Shown: piece by piece, positions 36,418-47,134 of the stretch | Layout: every line of letters begins with the position of its first letter | Numbering within the stretch: the stretch's first letter is position 1 | Origin: Fulvia fulva | Lineage: Eukaryota > Ascomycota > Dothideomycetes > Mycosphaerellales > Mycosphaerellaceae | Direction: 5' to 3' | Length of the DNA stretch: 64,000 nt | NCBI RefSeq assembly: GCF_020509005.1 | Contig: NC_063013.1 | Coordinates: forward strand, 4,650,001 to 4,714,000 | Program-made: the position numbers and the translations under genes | The notes under the pieces: generated by a model | Database searches by the model: none | Told to the model about the DNA's origin: nothing | The model's input: the letters and a program-made list of their open reading frames with translations, nothing else

Positions 36418-36705
36418 ACTCTAATTACTATTATATAGTAGTTATAACTTAACGTAAACAAAAGTAGGGACAAAGTCTAGTACTACTTATAATAAGAGCT
36501 AAACCCGCTACGGTATTACGTTATTACGTTATAGGTATAAGGGAGCCGTTCTTAATATAGGGTAAATAACGAAATTGTTAGATAGGCTATCTAAGAGAAG
36601 TACGAGGTACGGAAAGTGAATATATAAGCCGGGGTATACGGGCCGGCCCGTACCGAGTTACGTAACCGACTACTATTTACTAGACGTCCGCCTAGGCCCG
36701 TAATA
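36418..36705 (-). repeat. 3' LTR of gypsy D (possibly truncated)
   Basis: On the minus strand it starts TATTACGGGCC (TGTTACGG before RIP) right after a purine tract GGAGGGGGGG at 36707-36717. Its other end is taken to be the start of LINE A3 at 36417. With no partner LTR in the window, the true end is unknown. Confidence 0.75.
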
Positions 36706-36719
36706 CTACCCCCCCTCCA

Positions 36720-39700
36720 AAAATCGGCCTGTCCTTAGTACTATTCTTCCTTATAACGTAGGCCTATACGAAGGTCCTATCGTCCTCTAGATTATCGGCT
36801 TTATTATCTATCGCGTTATTATCTATTACTTCGTCCTCTATAACGTCGTCTTCGTTGTTAGTCGTTAATTCGTCTATCGCTACGCTCTTACGCTTTACTA
36901 TACTATTATTATCCTCGCTATATCGGATACCGAGAGAGTCGTAGCGATTTATAAAGTCTACGAAGGCCTCCGTTATAGGCGCTATTATATAAGTATCTAA
37001 AGAGCTATAGGACCTAATACTATTCGAAGATAGCGGTACCGTTAAGATTATAGAGTTATAGGAAGCTTCCTATTCGTATTAACGTATATTACTCGTATTC
37101 CTACTATCGGTCGCTTTTCTCGGGTCCGTACTATACGGGTCTTTGTCTAAAGCTACTATTACTATTAGACTAATATAGTCATCTACCTTATATAGGAGAG
37201 CTATAGGCGCTGTTTCTACCTAAAGGTAGTGCCTACCTATAGTTACTACTTTAGCTATAACTAATACTAACGCGGAGGGGTTCGCTTTATTCACTACCTA
37301 TCCTTCTAGTACTATAAAGCCGGTAGGTATTAGTTTCCTTAGGCTGTTATAGTAGAAGTCTATAATAGAGGCGGCGGCTATCTCTATTATATCCTCCGCT
37401 AGCTCCTATATTAGATCCTCGTCGTCTCCTACCTAACTAACTAGATACTTATACTACCTATACTTCCTCCGTATATTTAGGATCTTGTCTATATACTAGA
37501 ACTAATTAATTCCCCCTTCGTTCTCTACCTCGATCGGCGGTAGGGTTAGTTCTACTTAGCTAGATAACGCTTTATATATAGGGAGTAAGAGGTTCGTATA
37601 GAATCCGTTTTATAGGTTCCCTAGTAACCGCGGTAGGCTTAGGTAATACGTATCGTTTGGCAGTACTTCTATTATTACGTAGGGGCCTACGTAGCGATAG
37701 TTAAGCTTCTTAGATAGCCGAGCTATACGCTAGTTACGGGTACTTAAGTAGACTTTATCGCCTACCTCGTACGTAGGTACTAGCGTACGATATTAATTAG
37801 CGAAGTCGGCTTATAAGTCTTATACTATATATATTACTTCGTATAGATACTCCTATATATCGCTTATTCTCTTTATAAAAGCGTCGGCCGATTATACGTT
37901 AAGCTTCTACTTAGCGGGTATCGCTTAGATCGGAAGGTCTAGCTCGACGTCTACGTATCGCGGTAGTTTACCGTAGTTAGCTATAAATAGTAACACTCCC
38001 GTACTTTTAGATACTCTATTATTAGCTATAAATTCTACTAGCGGTAGCTAATCCGGCTAGTCGTCCTAGGTATAGTTAATAAAAGCTCGGAGGTACTTTT
38101 CTATTTCATTATTTATGTTCTCGCTCTATCTATCGGTCTCGGGGTAGTATCTAGTAGATAACTTTCGCTTAATCTATAGTAACTCGTAGAGGCGTTACTA
38201 GAATACTAATAACTATTACGGACCGCGATTAGACGTAATCGACTTTAGTAGCCCGTACCTACTAAATACGTACTTAATATAGATATACGCGATATACTCG
38301 GCCTTTATACTTAGTACTAGGATTAGGTGCCTCTCCTTACCTAGTCTATTAGTTACTATTAGAACGTTCTAATAGGTCTAGCTATCGGTAGTATAGCGTC
38401 CTTCGGGTAGCTCGACTACGAAGTCTATAGCTACGTCTTCCTAGGTATCGAATAGAATTAGTATTAGTTATAGTAGGCTATATAGCTTTTTAGTTAAAGT
38501 CGTAGTATTTATATATACTCGATAACTACGGTAGAAAGTACGAACGGTACGCGCTATCCTCGGCTATACGTAGTATTAGGTAACCTTCTTATACGTCTTA
38601 GCTCTTCCTAGATATCCGGTAGTAGGTATATCGTAGAAGGACTTAATAATTCGGCTATAGACCGTATAATACTTATCTTCGGACGGTAGTACGAATAGTC
38701 TAAGCCCGCTAAGCCGGTTCTTTATATAGATTATATCGTTAATAATAATAGCGTCGCGGTCGTTAAGCTTACTACTACGGAGTAAAGTTACCTTCTATTT
38801 GTCGCGGAGTTACTATAGAGCTTCTTAGGCGTTGTCTTAGTTATATAGATTCCGGATATCGGTCTCGAGGCCCTAGTCGATAACTATACTAGTATTTATA
38901 GTCGTAGCTATAGATATAATCCTACTAGCTAAGAGACTTAGAGCCTTAGAGGCGGAGACGTTTATTCCCGCTATACTAAGGAATTGTTTAGGGCCGAGTA
39001 GTACGCGGTTTTAGTGTTATTAGCGTAGGTCATTAGTATTATACCGCTCCGGTAGGTCCTATATCCGTCGTATTAGGCTATCGGGCTTTCTACCTTATTT
39101 ACCCGGTCGATATATAATCTTAAAGAAGAACTAGGAGAGGAATTCGGCCTAGCGTACTTAGCGTCGGTTTAGCTCTTTCGTAGTTATAAACTACTCTAGG
39201 TTTTTATAGTCGGAGTAGACGAGTACCGGCTTGCCGCTATCTTATAGGTTCTTAAAGTAGCCTTCCTCGCTATCTATATCTCCGGCTATAAGCTCCGGTC
39301 GCTATTCTTCGAAGGCCTTAACGATCGTAAGTAGTTCCTTATCGTAGATATTATAATTATATTCCTAGGGGGACATCTTCTTAGAAAGGTAAGCGACAGG
39401 CCGTAGTACGCCGTCTTTATCTCGCTAGCTAAGTATAGTAGCCGTTACGAAGTTAGATATATTACTTTCGAGTACTATCTCTCTTCCGGGTTTAAATATA
39501 GCTAATACGACACCTTCGGCGTCCGTAAGTACCTATTTAAGTCCCTCGAATACGGATTGACATTCTAGGGACTAAATAAACACTACGTCCTTCTTAGTAA
39601 GCCTGACTAGCGGTAGGACGATCTTACTATAGTTCTTAATAAATTTTCGGTAAAAGCCTACGAATCCGTTAAACGCGAGGATATCCTTAGCCGACTACGG

Positions 39701-39870
39701 CGTAGCCTAGTCTTATATAGCCTATACTTTAGCTAGGTCTATAGACACGCCGTTCTTACTAATAATAAGGCCTAGGTACTTCGTAGATTATATATAGAAC
39801 TCGTACTTAGAGAAGTCTAGTTATAATCCCGCGTCTTAAATCTTCTAAAAGACCTTCTTTATATATTCTA
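36720..39870 (-). pseudogene. Gypsy D pol remnant (RT end, RNase H, integrase)
   Basis: Reading the minus strand leftwards: an RT-thumb block [18 protein letters not shown] near 39660-39610, RNase H with SPQEYNYNIYDKE near 39380-39330 and a PVLVYSDYKN block near 39230-39195, an integrase core with YGLLKSITSNRGP near 38265-38220 (DRGP before RIP) and TRYYPETDR near 38150-38120, and an integrase C-terminal GDKVYLSTRN block near 37765-37735. The C-terminal tail at 37100-36720 is acidic and not clearly a chromodomain. TAG/TAA stops interrupt all of these. Confidence 0.85.
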
Positions 39871-40150
39871 TAACTTGCTTTACTACCGAGCGGGCTATAC
39901 TACCGAGCGGGCTACTTTTGCTAAGAACTATACTACTTCTACTTTAATTACGACGGTATCTTAACACGACGACATCCTATAGAATCGTTACTAGGAGGAC
40001 AATTCCTCTTTAGATTCTTCGCTATCTAGTAAGTCTACTTAATAGGTACGTACGTTATGCCCTAACTTACTATATCGCTTATAGTATCGTAGCCTTAGTA
40101 CTAGCCGAACACTATCTAGCGACTCTCTACTCACTTCCTACCTCCTAGTA
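39871..40150 (-). repeat. 280-bp copy of the pogo-like transposon end plus 7-bp flank
   Basis: Repeated directly at 46003-46282 with only RIP-type and a few other differences. It contains the left terminal inverted repeat from 39878, with its doubled 17-bp unit, and the 3' end of the transposase gene, and it extends 7 bp (TAACTTG, TAACTTA in the other copy) beyond the transposon end. After 40150 the sequence changes to unit X, whereas the other copy continues into transposase. Confidence 0.88.
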
Positions 40151-41032
40151 AGTCCCTCTTCCTTCTACGTATAAGAAGGGCGCGGAACCGTAGCCTATAC
40201 GCTCGATAGGACACCTCTAGTATAAGTATAGAATTTTTACCTCCGGAGACCGTAAACCGAGCGGGCCGAGCGACGAATATTAGACGAGCGGACTATAGAA
40301 TAATAACTAAGCGGACTATACGACGGCGTCGAGCGGACTACGAAACAATCTAGTATTTACTAGCGGGTAATACGGAGGGTAGGTAGATACGCGACGAAGC
40401 CTATAAGGGCCTATTAAGTACCCGGTATAGGAACGAGGGTTTTACCTAAGGTACTACCTATTCCGCTACATAACGTACCTAGTCTAATATAGTAGATTAC
40501 AACGAGGAAAAGATGATAGCCTAAGTAAGGAAAAGACGGCTATTAGGACGGGGAAAAGACGTATAATACGAGTAGATTAGTTCTATAATTAGGGAGGATC
40601 GAGGGTAGGGTAATAAGGAACTTTATATTAGTTAGTAGGTAGAAACGTAAGGAGTATGCTACCCGGCGTAGTATATGCCCCGAGTAAACCTACGAGGTAT
40701 AGACGGCCGCTTTCTAGAGATAGGCTACGGTAACGCGAAGGGCGTTAAACCCTAGGGCGTAGTATATACTAGTAGCGACGGCTAATACTATCTATATAGC
40801 CCGAGAGGACGGATACGTATATCGGTTAATAGAGAGCACTAAAGGGCCTAGGCCTATAGAGGTAGATATTAGCTTAAGGAGTAAATAGGGAGGGAGGGCG
40901 TAGAGGGAAGCTTTTGCTCCGGGCTAACCTCTCGAAACGAGGCTATACGGTAGTACTAGATAAGTAGGAAAGCGCGGTTAAGACTTATTACCTTATCTCG
41001 TAGCTAGCTTACTAAATAAGATTCCTTTCTTA
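40151..41032 (+). repeat. Unit X, arm 1 (882 bp)
   Basis: A non-coding unit of unknown class that recurs in reverse complement at 44843-45724, also 882 bp, with matching ends (AGTCCCTCTTC and ATTCCTTTCTTA). It contains four GAGCGG-type boxes at 40258-40265, 40284-40293, 40310-40319 and 40331-40340, similar to the GAGCGGGCTA core of the pogo-like inverted repeats next door. No protein, LTR or TG..CA ends were seen. Here it lies between the transposon end and a truncated LINE-I. Confidence 0.8.
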
Positions 41033-41039
41033 ACCCCTA

Positions 41040-42489
41040 CTTACCTCTCCGTAAACCTTAGTATCGGGATTCGTAGACGATATAAACATTCTAGCCTAGT
41101 TAGACTCGATAGAGGAGAACTGTCGCCTCCTTAAAGATAGGCACAAGAAATACGAGGAGTAGGCAAAGAAGTATAGTGCCCGGTTCGCCCCTAAAAAGTA
41201 CTAACTTATACACTTTAGTAAAGCGAGAACATACTATAATATAAAGGCGGCGGTAAGAATCTAAGGCTACGAGACTAAGCTATTAGTAGAGCTACGAGTA
41301 CTAGGGATCTAGCTCGACCCGAAGCTAAGCTAGAATATATAGATTAAGAAAGCCTAGAGTCGAGCGTAAGTTAATAAAGCCTCGATAAAGAGCCTTACGG
41401 CGTCTATATAGGGAGTAATATTCGATAAGATAAGAGTAATATATAAGGCGATCGTTAGACTAGCTATATTATATAGGGCATAGATTTAGGGAATAGGAGG
41501 CGTAGGTAATCCGATCCCGAAACGGATAGAGCAACCCCTAAATAGGATATAGATAGGTAACCTACGTAGGATACTAGGCATATATAAGACAACGTTAATA
41601 AGTACGGTAGAAATAGAGACGGGAACACTACTAATCGGCTAATATATCCGGGGAATAAGAATTTAATACGCGGTAAAGACAATAGATTACCTAGTACAAA
41701 CTACGATCTAGGAGGTAAAGAATAAGATAGAAAGCCGCTACCGGAGAGGGGCCGGACATTAGATAAGTTAAAAAGAGGATAACCTTACTACCTTTACGGC
41801 CGTATAAATAAGCACTTAATAGCTAGTATAAAAAGAGGAGGAGCGTAGGGCTCGCTAGGCCGACGGGAGTAAGGCTAAGACCTAAAGCCTAGCGGAATAG
41901 ATAGTAAGCTACCTATAGGAGTAGGACTAGAAAAGGAAGCCCCCTAAGATAATAGGCCCGATAGTACTCCGAGCCTTCTAGAGACATAATTACTAGCTAT
42001 ATAGGGACCTAATAAGGGCCGAAGTAAGTATAGCGATCTGAATTAGGTCCGAATATATTAGATTAAGGGCCTACCTATTTAGGAGACGCGTACTAGATAT
42101 CTAAAGCCTAGCCTACTAGTATAGCTATCTATCGTAAAACCTAGAATATATACTACTACGATACCCGTAGTAGGCGAGTAGTAGGGAAAGTTAGAGGCAC
42201 TAAGCGGAGAGGAGAGACTATAAGTCAATTATTAGGGACAAAGGTAACATTCGCTAAATCTTTTAGTAGATACTATAGTAGGGATATCTCTAGTAGTTTA
42301 GCCTAGCTAGTAAGACGGAGGAGTAGATAGATAAGAGGCGGAAGCTAGAGGGGCTATAGAGAGGGTAGTTTTTAGGGTAGGCCTATAATACTAGCGTACT
42401 CTTAATAAGGGAAATCTAAGACGAGAACGAGGGGGAAAAGATAGGCGGGAAGAAGGAGGGGTTTTTACTAATACGGTTTCCCCTCTATA
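41040..42489 (+). pseudogene. LINE-I ORF2 C-terminal part
   Basis: This encodes the end of RT (FVDD box) and the C-terminal region of a Tad1-like ORF2. The readable frame includes RYQLIHFSKA-type and ELRVLGIQLDPKLSQ blocks (about 41205-41330) and the final GFLLIRFPLYI near 42455-42489, similar to the LINE-A and LINE-F C-termini. Stops are TAG/TAA at expected Gln codons. It is not functional. Confidence 0.8.
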
Positions 42490-42495
42490 TATATA
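42480..42495. repeat. Left target duplication of the chimeric LINE-A4/X insertion
   Basis: CCCCTCTATATATATA, repeated at 45919-45934. LINE-I 3' UTR sequence is continuous when the insert is removed. Confidence 0.87.
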
Positions 42496-42569
42496 GATAG
42501 ATAGATTTGTTATTCCCCTATTCTAGGACCCTATCCGGCCTATATAGGTATATATCTATTGTTATATAT

Positions 42570-44842
42570 AAAGGGAAACCCAAATAGGTGAAAACCCTTC
42601 CCGCCCCTAACTTCTCCTTATCTAGATTAGCTTTCCCTCTAAACGTACGTAGTCTATATTACTACCCCGTTAGCCCCCGCTCCTAGCCGGTCTCGTCGCG
42701 CTACGTCGTGTCCTCTCTTTCTATACTGCTCCTACTAGGCGGTACTATTCTAGCCAGCCCTTCTCTAGTATCTAGTTTGTAATACGCCGTAGGTCCTTAG
42801 CGTTGTTAAGAAGTGCCCTAATCTTCCGGTTCCTCGCCTTTACTATCTACTCCCCCCTTCCTAGTAACTACCTCGGATAGACGAGGAGTGTATACCGTAC
42901 GTTCTAGGAGCGATAGCCGTAGGGGTAGCTAGTATTCGTATATCCTAGAACCTTCCTCTATAATAGGTACCCCTAGAGGCCGATGTGTTCGCTTCGTAGT
43001 TAGGTGACTATACTACTCTATGCCCTCGTAAGGCGGTAGTAGATAAGCTTCGGGGGGTGCTTAACCGCGGATTTTGTAGCTAACTATTCCTTAGGTTATC
43101 CCGCTAGCTAAGGGCGTCTACTATACCCTACAACCTAGTTGTTCTACCTCTCTTTCTATAGTTGCTCTACAAATGATTTCTTACCTTCCTATTATATTAC
43201 TAGCTGTTCGTCCCTTACCCGGTAGTTCGGCTCGTTTCCGGGTCGAATGCCCCTATACGCTAGTACTAATTCGCGGGCCCTTACGACTGTACTAGCGATG
43301 ACCTTCTATACTAGGTACTATGCCGACTTGCCTAAGTAGGAGGTCCGTAGTCCCTAGATATATAGGTCGATCGGCGGTATAGCGGTCTCGTACTTAAGTA
43401 TCCTCGTTAGTATCGACTTATATACCCCGGTGACCTTCCTTAGGCATTAGTTTTAGATCTTTGCTAGCGGCGCGACGAGTCCCTTCGATAGGTAGGCCCT
43501 CTCGCCTAAGGACTATACTTAGCTACTATAGGTAAGGACTAGCCGTATAATAGCCGTATATAGAAGTCGTGACTACCGGAAGTCCGCCCCCTATATAGAC
43601 GTAGTGAGCCTCTAGTATAATGCTATATTCTGTTCAGCTTTCCGTAATATTGCCTATACGTACTTCCTCTACCGTAGCGCCGGGTCCACCTATAGTCCGA
43701 GGATCCTAAGCTAATTTGCCGAGTTAGTTATATACCCTTATATCTAGATAGAAGCTTGTATATTATAGAACCGTGGCCGGCGCGTAAAGTGTATCAGATT
43801 GTACTTTTCTAGGGCAAACCGAGCCCCGTGCCTTCTAGCCTAGTCCTCGTAGATCTTATACTTCTCTTCTAGTAGCCTATAGTTCTCCTTAGTCGAGGAA
43901 GACTACGCTAGGATGTTTATATCGTCTATAAAGCCGCTCGTAGCGGTGTTCTAGGATTCTAGGGCTAGGAGTAGCGTCGCTATAAAGAAGAGGAATAGAA
44001 TAGGTACTAGCGTTAAGCCTTACGGGATTCTAGTATAGACTACTTAAAATAGGCTTCTATACTAGCCGACTAGGATCGACGTACTACGGTTTTAGAGGTA
44101 GGACCGTACGAAGTTAACAAGCTACTTAGGGAGTCCTTTCGACCTTAGGATATAGAGTAGCCGCGGGTATAACACGTAGTCGAAGGCTCCCGATATATCT
44201 AGGCTAAGTAAGGAAGCCACCTTGTCCCTATTCTTATACTAGATAGCCTTTACCTAAGAGGTGATAAGTTCTATCGCGGATAGCGTCGATCGCTATAGGC
44301 GCGCACCTATCTAGGTGTCCGGGAGTAGGGAGTGTTCCTCTACCGCCTCGGAGAGTCTCGTTATAACCAGCTTCTTAAGCGCCTTCCTAAGAGTATTAAG
44401 GAGCGCAATTAGGCGGTACGACTTCACCTACGTATAGTCTTCCTTCTACGGCTTACGTAGGACCACTATCGTCGATTGTTTAAAAGCTATCGGGTGGTAT
44501 CCGGTCTGTAGGTAGGCGTTAAAGATCGCTATAACTACTAGGGCTAGTTGATCTCTACACTTCTTTAGTAGCTCGTTTAGGATCCTATCCGGCCCCGGGG
44601 CTTTCTTCGCCGGTAACTTCCTTAGTATAGCGGCAACTTCTCCCTCGGACACCTCCTATTAGACCGCGATACTAGGGGCTAGGGGAGTAGAGCTATTTAT
44701 ATTGCTTAGATTAGCCTCGACTAGGGGCGGGAAGAACTTGCTAGCTAGTAGACGCGCCTTGGCCTCGGGGTCGCTAACCGGGCTACTAGGCGATTATAGC
44801 GCTAGGATAGAGAAGGAGGGGCCCTGTATAGGGTCCTGTCGG
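42570..44842 (-). pseudogene. LINE-A4 ORF2 (RT to C-terminus), moderately mutated
   Basis: On the minus strand the segment at 44652-44446 is open and reads the RT entry region with a LPAKKAPGPDRI block. The catalytic box near 43932-43920 reads FIDD followed by INILA. The C-terminal CPRW block is near 42865-42855. More CA/TG dinucleotides survive than in A1. The frame is interrupted by several TAG/TAA stops and lacks the endonuclease. Confidence 0.83.
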
Positions 44843-45724
44843 TAAGGAAGGAATCGTATTTAGTAAGCTAGCTACGAGATAAGGTAACAAGTCTTAACCG
44901 CGCTTTCCTACTTATCTAGTACTACCGTATAGCCTCGTTTCGAGAGGTTAGCCCGGAGCAAAAGCTTCCCTCTACGCCCTCCCTCCCTATTTGTACCTTA
45001 AGCTAATATCCACCTCTATAGGCCTAAGCCCTTTAGTGCTCTCTATTGACCGATATACGTATCCGTCCTCTCGGGCTATATAGATAGTGTTAGCCGTCGC
45101 TACTAGTATATACTACGCCCTAGGTTTTGACGCCCTTCGCGTTACCGTAGCCTATCTCTAGAAAGCGGCCGTCTATACCTCGTAGGTTTGCTCGGGGCAT
45201 ACACTACGCCGGGTAGCGTACTCCTTACGTTTCTACCTACTAACTAATATAAAGTTCCTTATCGCCCTACCCTCGATCCTCCCCGATTATAGAACTAATC
45301 TACTTGTATTATACGTCTTTTCCCCGTCCTAATAGCCGTCTTTTCCTTGCTTAGGCTATCGTCTTTTCCTCGTCGTAATCTACTATATTAGACTAGGTAC
45401 GTTATGTAGCGGGATAGGTAGTGCCTTAGGCAAAACCCTCGTTCCTATACCGGGTGTTTAATAGGCCCTTATAGGCTTCGTCGCGTGTCCACCTACCTAC
45501 CGTATTGCCCGCTAGTAAACACTAGATTGTTTCGTAGTCCGCTCGATGCCGTTATATAGTCCGCTTAGTTATTATTCTGTAGTCCGCTCGTCTAATGTTC
45601 GTCGCTTAGCCCGCTCGGTTTATGGTCTCCGGAGGTAAAAATTCTATACTTATACTAGAGGTGTCCTATCGAGCGTATAGGCCACGGTTCCGCGCCCTTC
45701 TTATACGTAGAAAGAAGAGGGACT
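44843..45724 (-). repeat. Unit X, arm 2 (882 bp, inverted copy)
   Basis: Reverse complement of 40151-41032, the same length and the same ends. Here it forms the 5' extension of LINE-A4. The GAGCGG-type boxes appear as CCGCTC at about 45535-45620. Arm 2 keeps more CA/TG than arm 1, so it is the less mutated copy. The plus-strand open frame at 45622-45840 has no recognisable product and crosses the arm boundary, so I do not call it a gene. Confidence 0.85.
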
Positions 45725-45918
45725 CGCTCCCGACACGAGTACACGCTCGTCGGATAGTTTTTATACCCGTTTTACTAGTAGTCCTCTATTCGCTACGGCT
45801 TCGCCTACGTTACGCGCCCGTCGCGCCTACGACGCTCTAGCGTAAGAATACTTGGCTCTCTCGTAGCTAGACGAGAGGTTCGTAGCCGACACTACGTATA
45901 GGTGATTCTCATCGTCGA
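45725..45918. other. 194-bp unassigned outer end of the chimeric insertion
   Basis: Not found elsewhere in the window. It contains a small inverted repeat, CTCTCGT-6 bp-ACGAGAG at 45858-45877. It would be the 5' end of the chimeric RNA if the insertion arose by template switching. Confidence 0.6.
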
Positions 45919-46000
45919 CCCCTCTATATATATATAAGATAGTATAGCTATATAGGCTAGAGGGCACTATAATAGCTTAATAAAATATCTATCTATCTAT
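45919..46000 (+). mobile_element. LINE-I 3' UTR, remaining part with ATCT tail
   Basis: Continues the LINE-I 3' UTR after the second copy of CCCCTCTATATATATA (45919-45934). It matches the complement of 20880-20945 and ends in an ATCT run at about 45987-46000. Confidence 0.88.
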
Positions 46001-46009
46001 ATTAACTTA

Positions 46010-47132
46010 CTTTACTACCGAGCGGGCTATACTACCGAGTGGGCTACTTTTACTAAGAACTATACTACTTCTACTTTAATCACGACGGTATCTTAACACG
46101 ACGACATCCTATAGAATCGTTACTAGGAGGACAATTCCTCTTTAGATTCTTCGCTATCTAGCGAGTCTACTTAATAGGTACGTACGTTATACCCCGACTC
46201 GCTATATCGCTTATAGCGTCGTAGCCTTAGTACTAGCCGAACACTATCTAGCGACTCTCTACTCACTTCCTACCTCCTAGTATCCTCTAGAGGTATTAAT
46301 TACGACGCCTTATCGAAGGTTAGAGACCCTCTAGACTAAATCTACTTACCCTTTCGTGCTTTCCGCTATATAAGGGCCTCGTTAGACTTACGTAGCTTAC
46401 TAATCTCGCTTTGTATAAGAGCTATCTAATACGCTATCTCTCTACTCCCTCTCTATTACCCTATTAAACGACCTTCCTCTTTCTACTACGCCTTTCTAAA
46501 CCCGTAACGACGCTCTAAGACGTAATAACACCTATTATAAACCCTGTCTCATTGAAGTTCTAGGTGTCCTAGTTAAGGATGCTATACTTCTCCTTTATAT
46601 TACGTATAAGTAAGAACTACCTCTCGATAACGTCTAGATCTTCTATTAGGGCTCGCTAACGATCGTATCTACGTGTTATACGAACCTTTAGCTCACGATG
46701 CCGCCTAATAAACCTGTCTGTCTAATTAAGACTAGCGGGCTTAAGACCCTTCTCTTATAGTAATAAATCGGCTATTACTCGTATACTAGCCTTTAATAGC
46801 GGGAACCCTCTAAGATCTAGCTCGAGTATATACTTAAGTATCACCCTCTCTTCTAGCTCTATAAGCTTCTTCGAACTAGGCTCGTAGTCACCCCGAGGAG
46901 GTTGTCTATTCAATCGATACCCTAGTGTAGTTCGAGACGCGTCGTATACCTTTATAGTAAGTCGATTCGTAATTATCGCGTCGCGTTTCGTGGCCTAGAT
47001 AGCTAAGGTTAGTTTGGCCTCGTTTAAAGACAATATACGCTATAATAGTAGTTATATAGCTATATCTATAGAAGTAGTACAGTTCTTAGCAAAAGTAGCC
47101 CGCTCGGTAGTATAGCCCGCTCGGTAGTAAAG
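46010..47132 (-). mobile_element. pogo/Fot1-like Tc1-mariner transposon, internally deleted
   Basis: The ends are inverted repeats of about 60 bp starting CTTTACTACCGAGCGGGCTA (left) and its complement (right, up to 47132). TA follows the right end (47133-47134) and precedes the left end (46008-46009), the expected target duplication. Each inverted repeat contains a tandem 17-bp unit (TACTACCGAGCGGGCTA twice), a likely transposase-binding site. At 1.12 kb it is shorter than usual for Fot1-type elements (about 1.8-2 kb) because the middle of the gene is missing. RIP is moderate to heavy. Confidence 0.9.
46290..47060 (-). pseudogene. pogo/Fot1-like transposase, catalytic centre deleted
   Basis: The minus strand reads an N-terminal helix-turn-helix region, with RQPPRGDYEPSSKKL near 46915-46870. 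A Tc5/CENP-B-type HTH region containing WTDRFIRRH-like sequence follows (TDRFIRRHRELKVRITRRY near 46720-46665). The first catalytic block NFNETGF lies at 46559-46539, where NFDETGF is the ancestral form and the catalytic Asp has become Asn. After a SERRSRKRK-like block and GNRE near 46450, the frame jumps to the C-terminal KLRKSNEALIQRKARKGK region near 46400-46345. The second and third Asp of the DDE/DDD triad are absent, so it cannot catalyse transposition. Confidence 0.85.
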
Positions 47133-47134
47133 TA

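Larger units (their letters stand above)
36418..39870 (-). mobile_element. Ty3/gypsy element D, 3' half
   Basis: On the minus strand this holds the end of RT, RNase H, integrase and the 3' LTR of a gypsy element related to C. It is cut just after where the YLDD box should be (the minus strand at 39870 begins in the VIEYIKKVF block) by the pogo-like transposon and its insertions. Gag, protease and most of RT are missing. RIP is heavy. Confidence 0.87.
41033..42495 (+). mobile_element. LINE-I, 5'-truncated copy, first part
   Basis: The plus strand starts shortly before the RT catalytic box, GFVDDINIL at about 41069-41095 with FVDD intact, and continues through the post-RT region into the 3' UTR. 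The UTR is interrupted after the duplicated CCCCTCTATATATATA (42480-42495) and resumes at 45919-46000. The 3' UTR matches the LINE-I fragment at 20874-22028 (reverse strand). RIP is heavy with many TAG codons. Confidence 0.87.
42496..45918 (-). mobile_element. LINE-A copy A4 with non-LINE 5' extension (chimeric insertion)
   Basis: The minus strand ends at the left with the LINE-A 3' UTR and GATA tail, then ORF2 up to 44842, where LINE-A identity stops between endonuclease and RT. From 44843 the insert continues as reverse-complemented unit X (to 45724) and then 194 bp of other sequence to 45918, before the second target duplication. The whole 3.4 kb thus lies inside one 16-bp duplication in the LINE-I 3' UTR. 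Confidence 0.8.

Noticed and set aside
39878..40150. A second, independent pogo-like transposon copy
   Set aside because: It is exactly the left 273 bp of the copy at 46010 plus the same 7-bp outer flank, with no right end. It fits a duplication made with the X/LINE-I block better than a separate insertion.
41464..41682. 72-codon minus-strand frame
   Set aside because: It is antisense to the LINE-I post-RT region and has no supporting motif.
45622..45840. 72-codon plus-strand frame
   Set aside because: It crosses the boundary of unit X, has low-complexity Arg/Leu/Val content and no family resemblance. Arm 1 of X does not preserve it.
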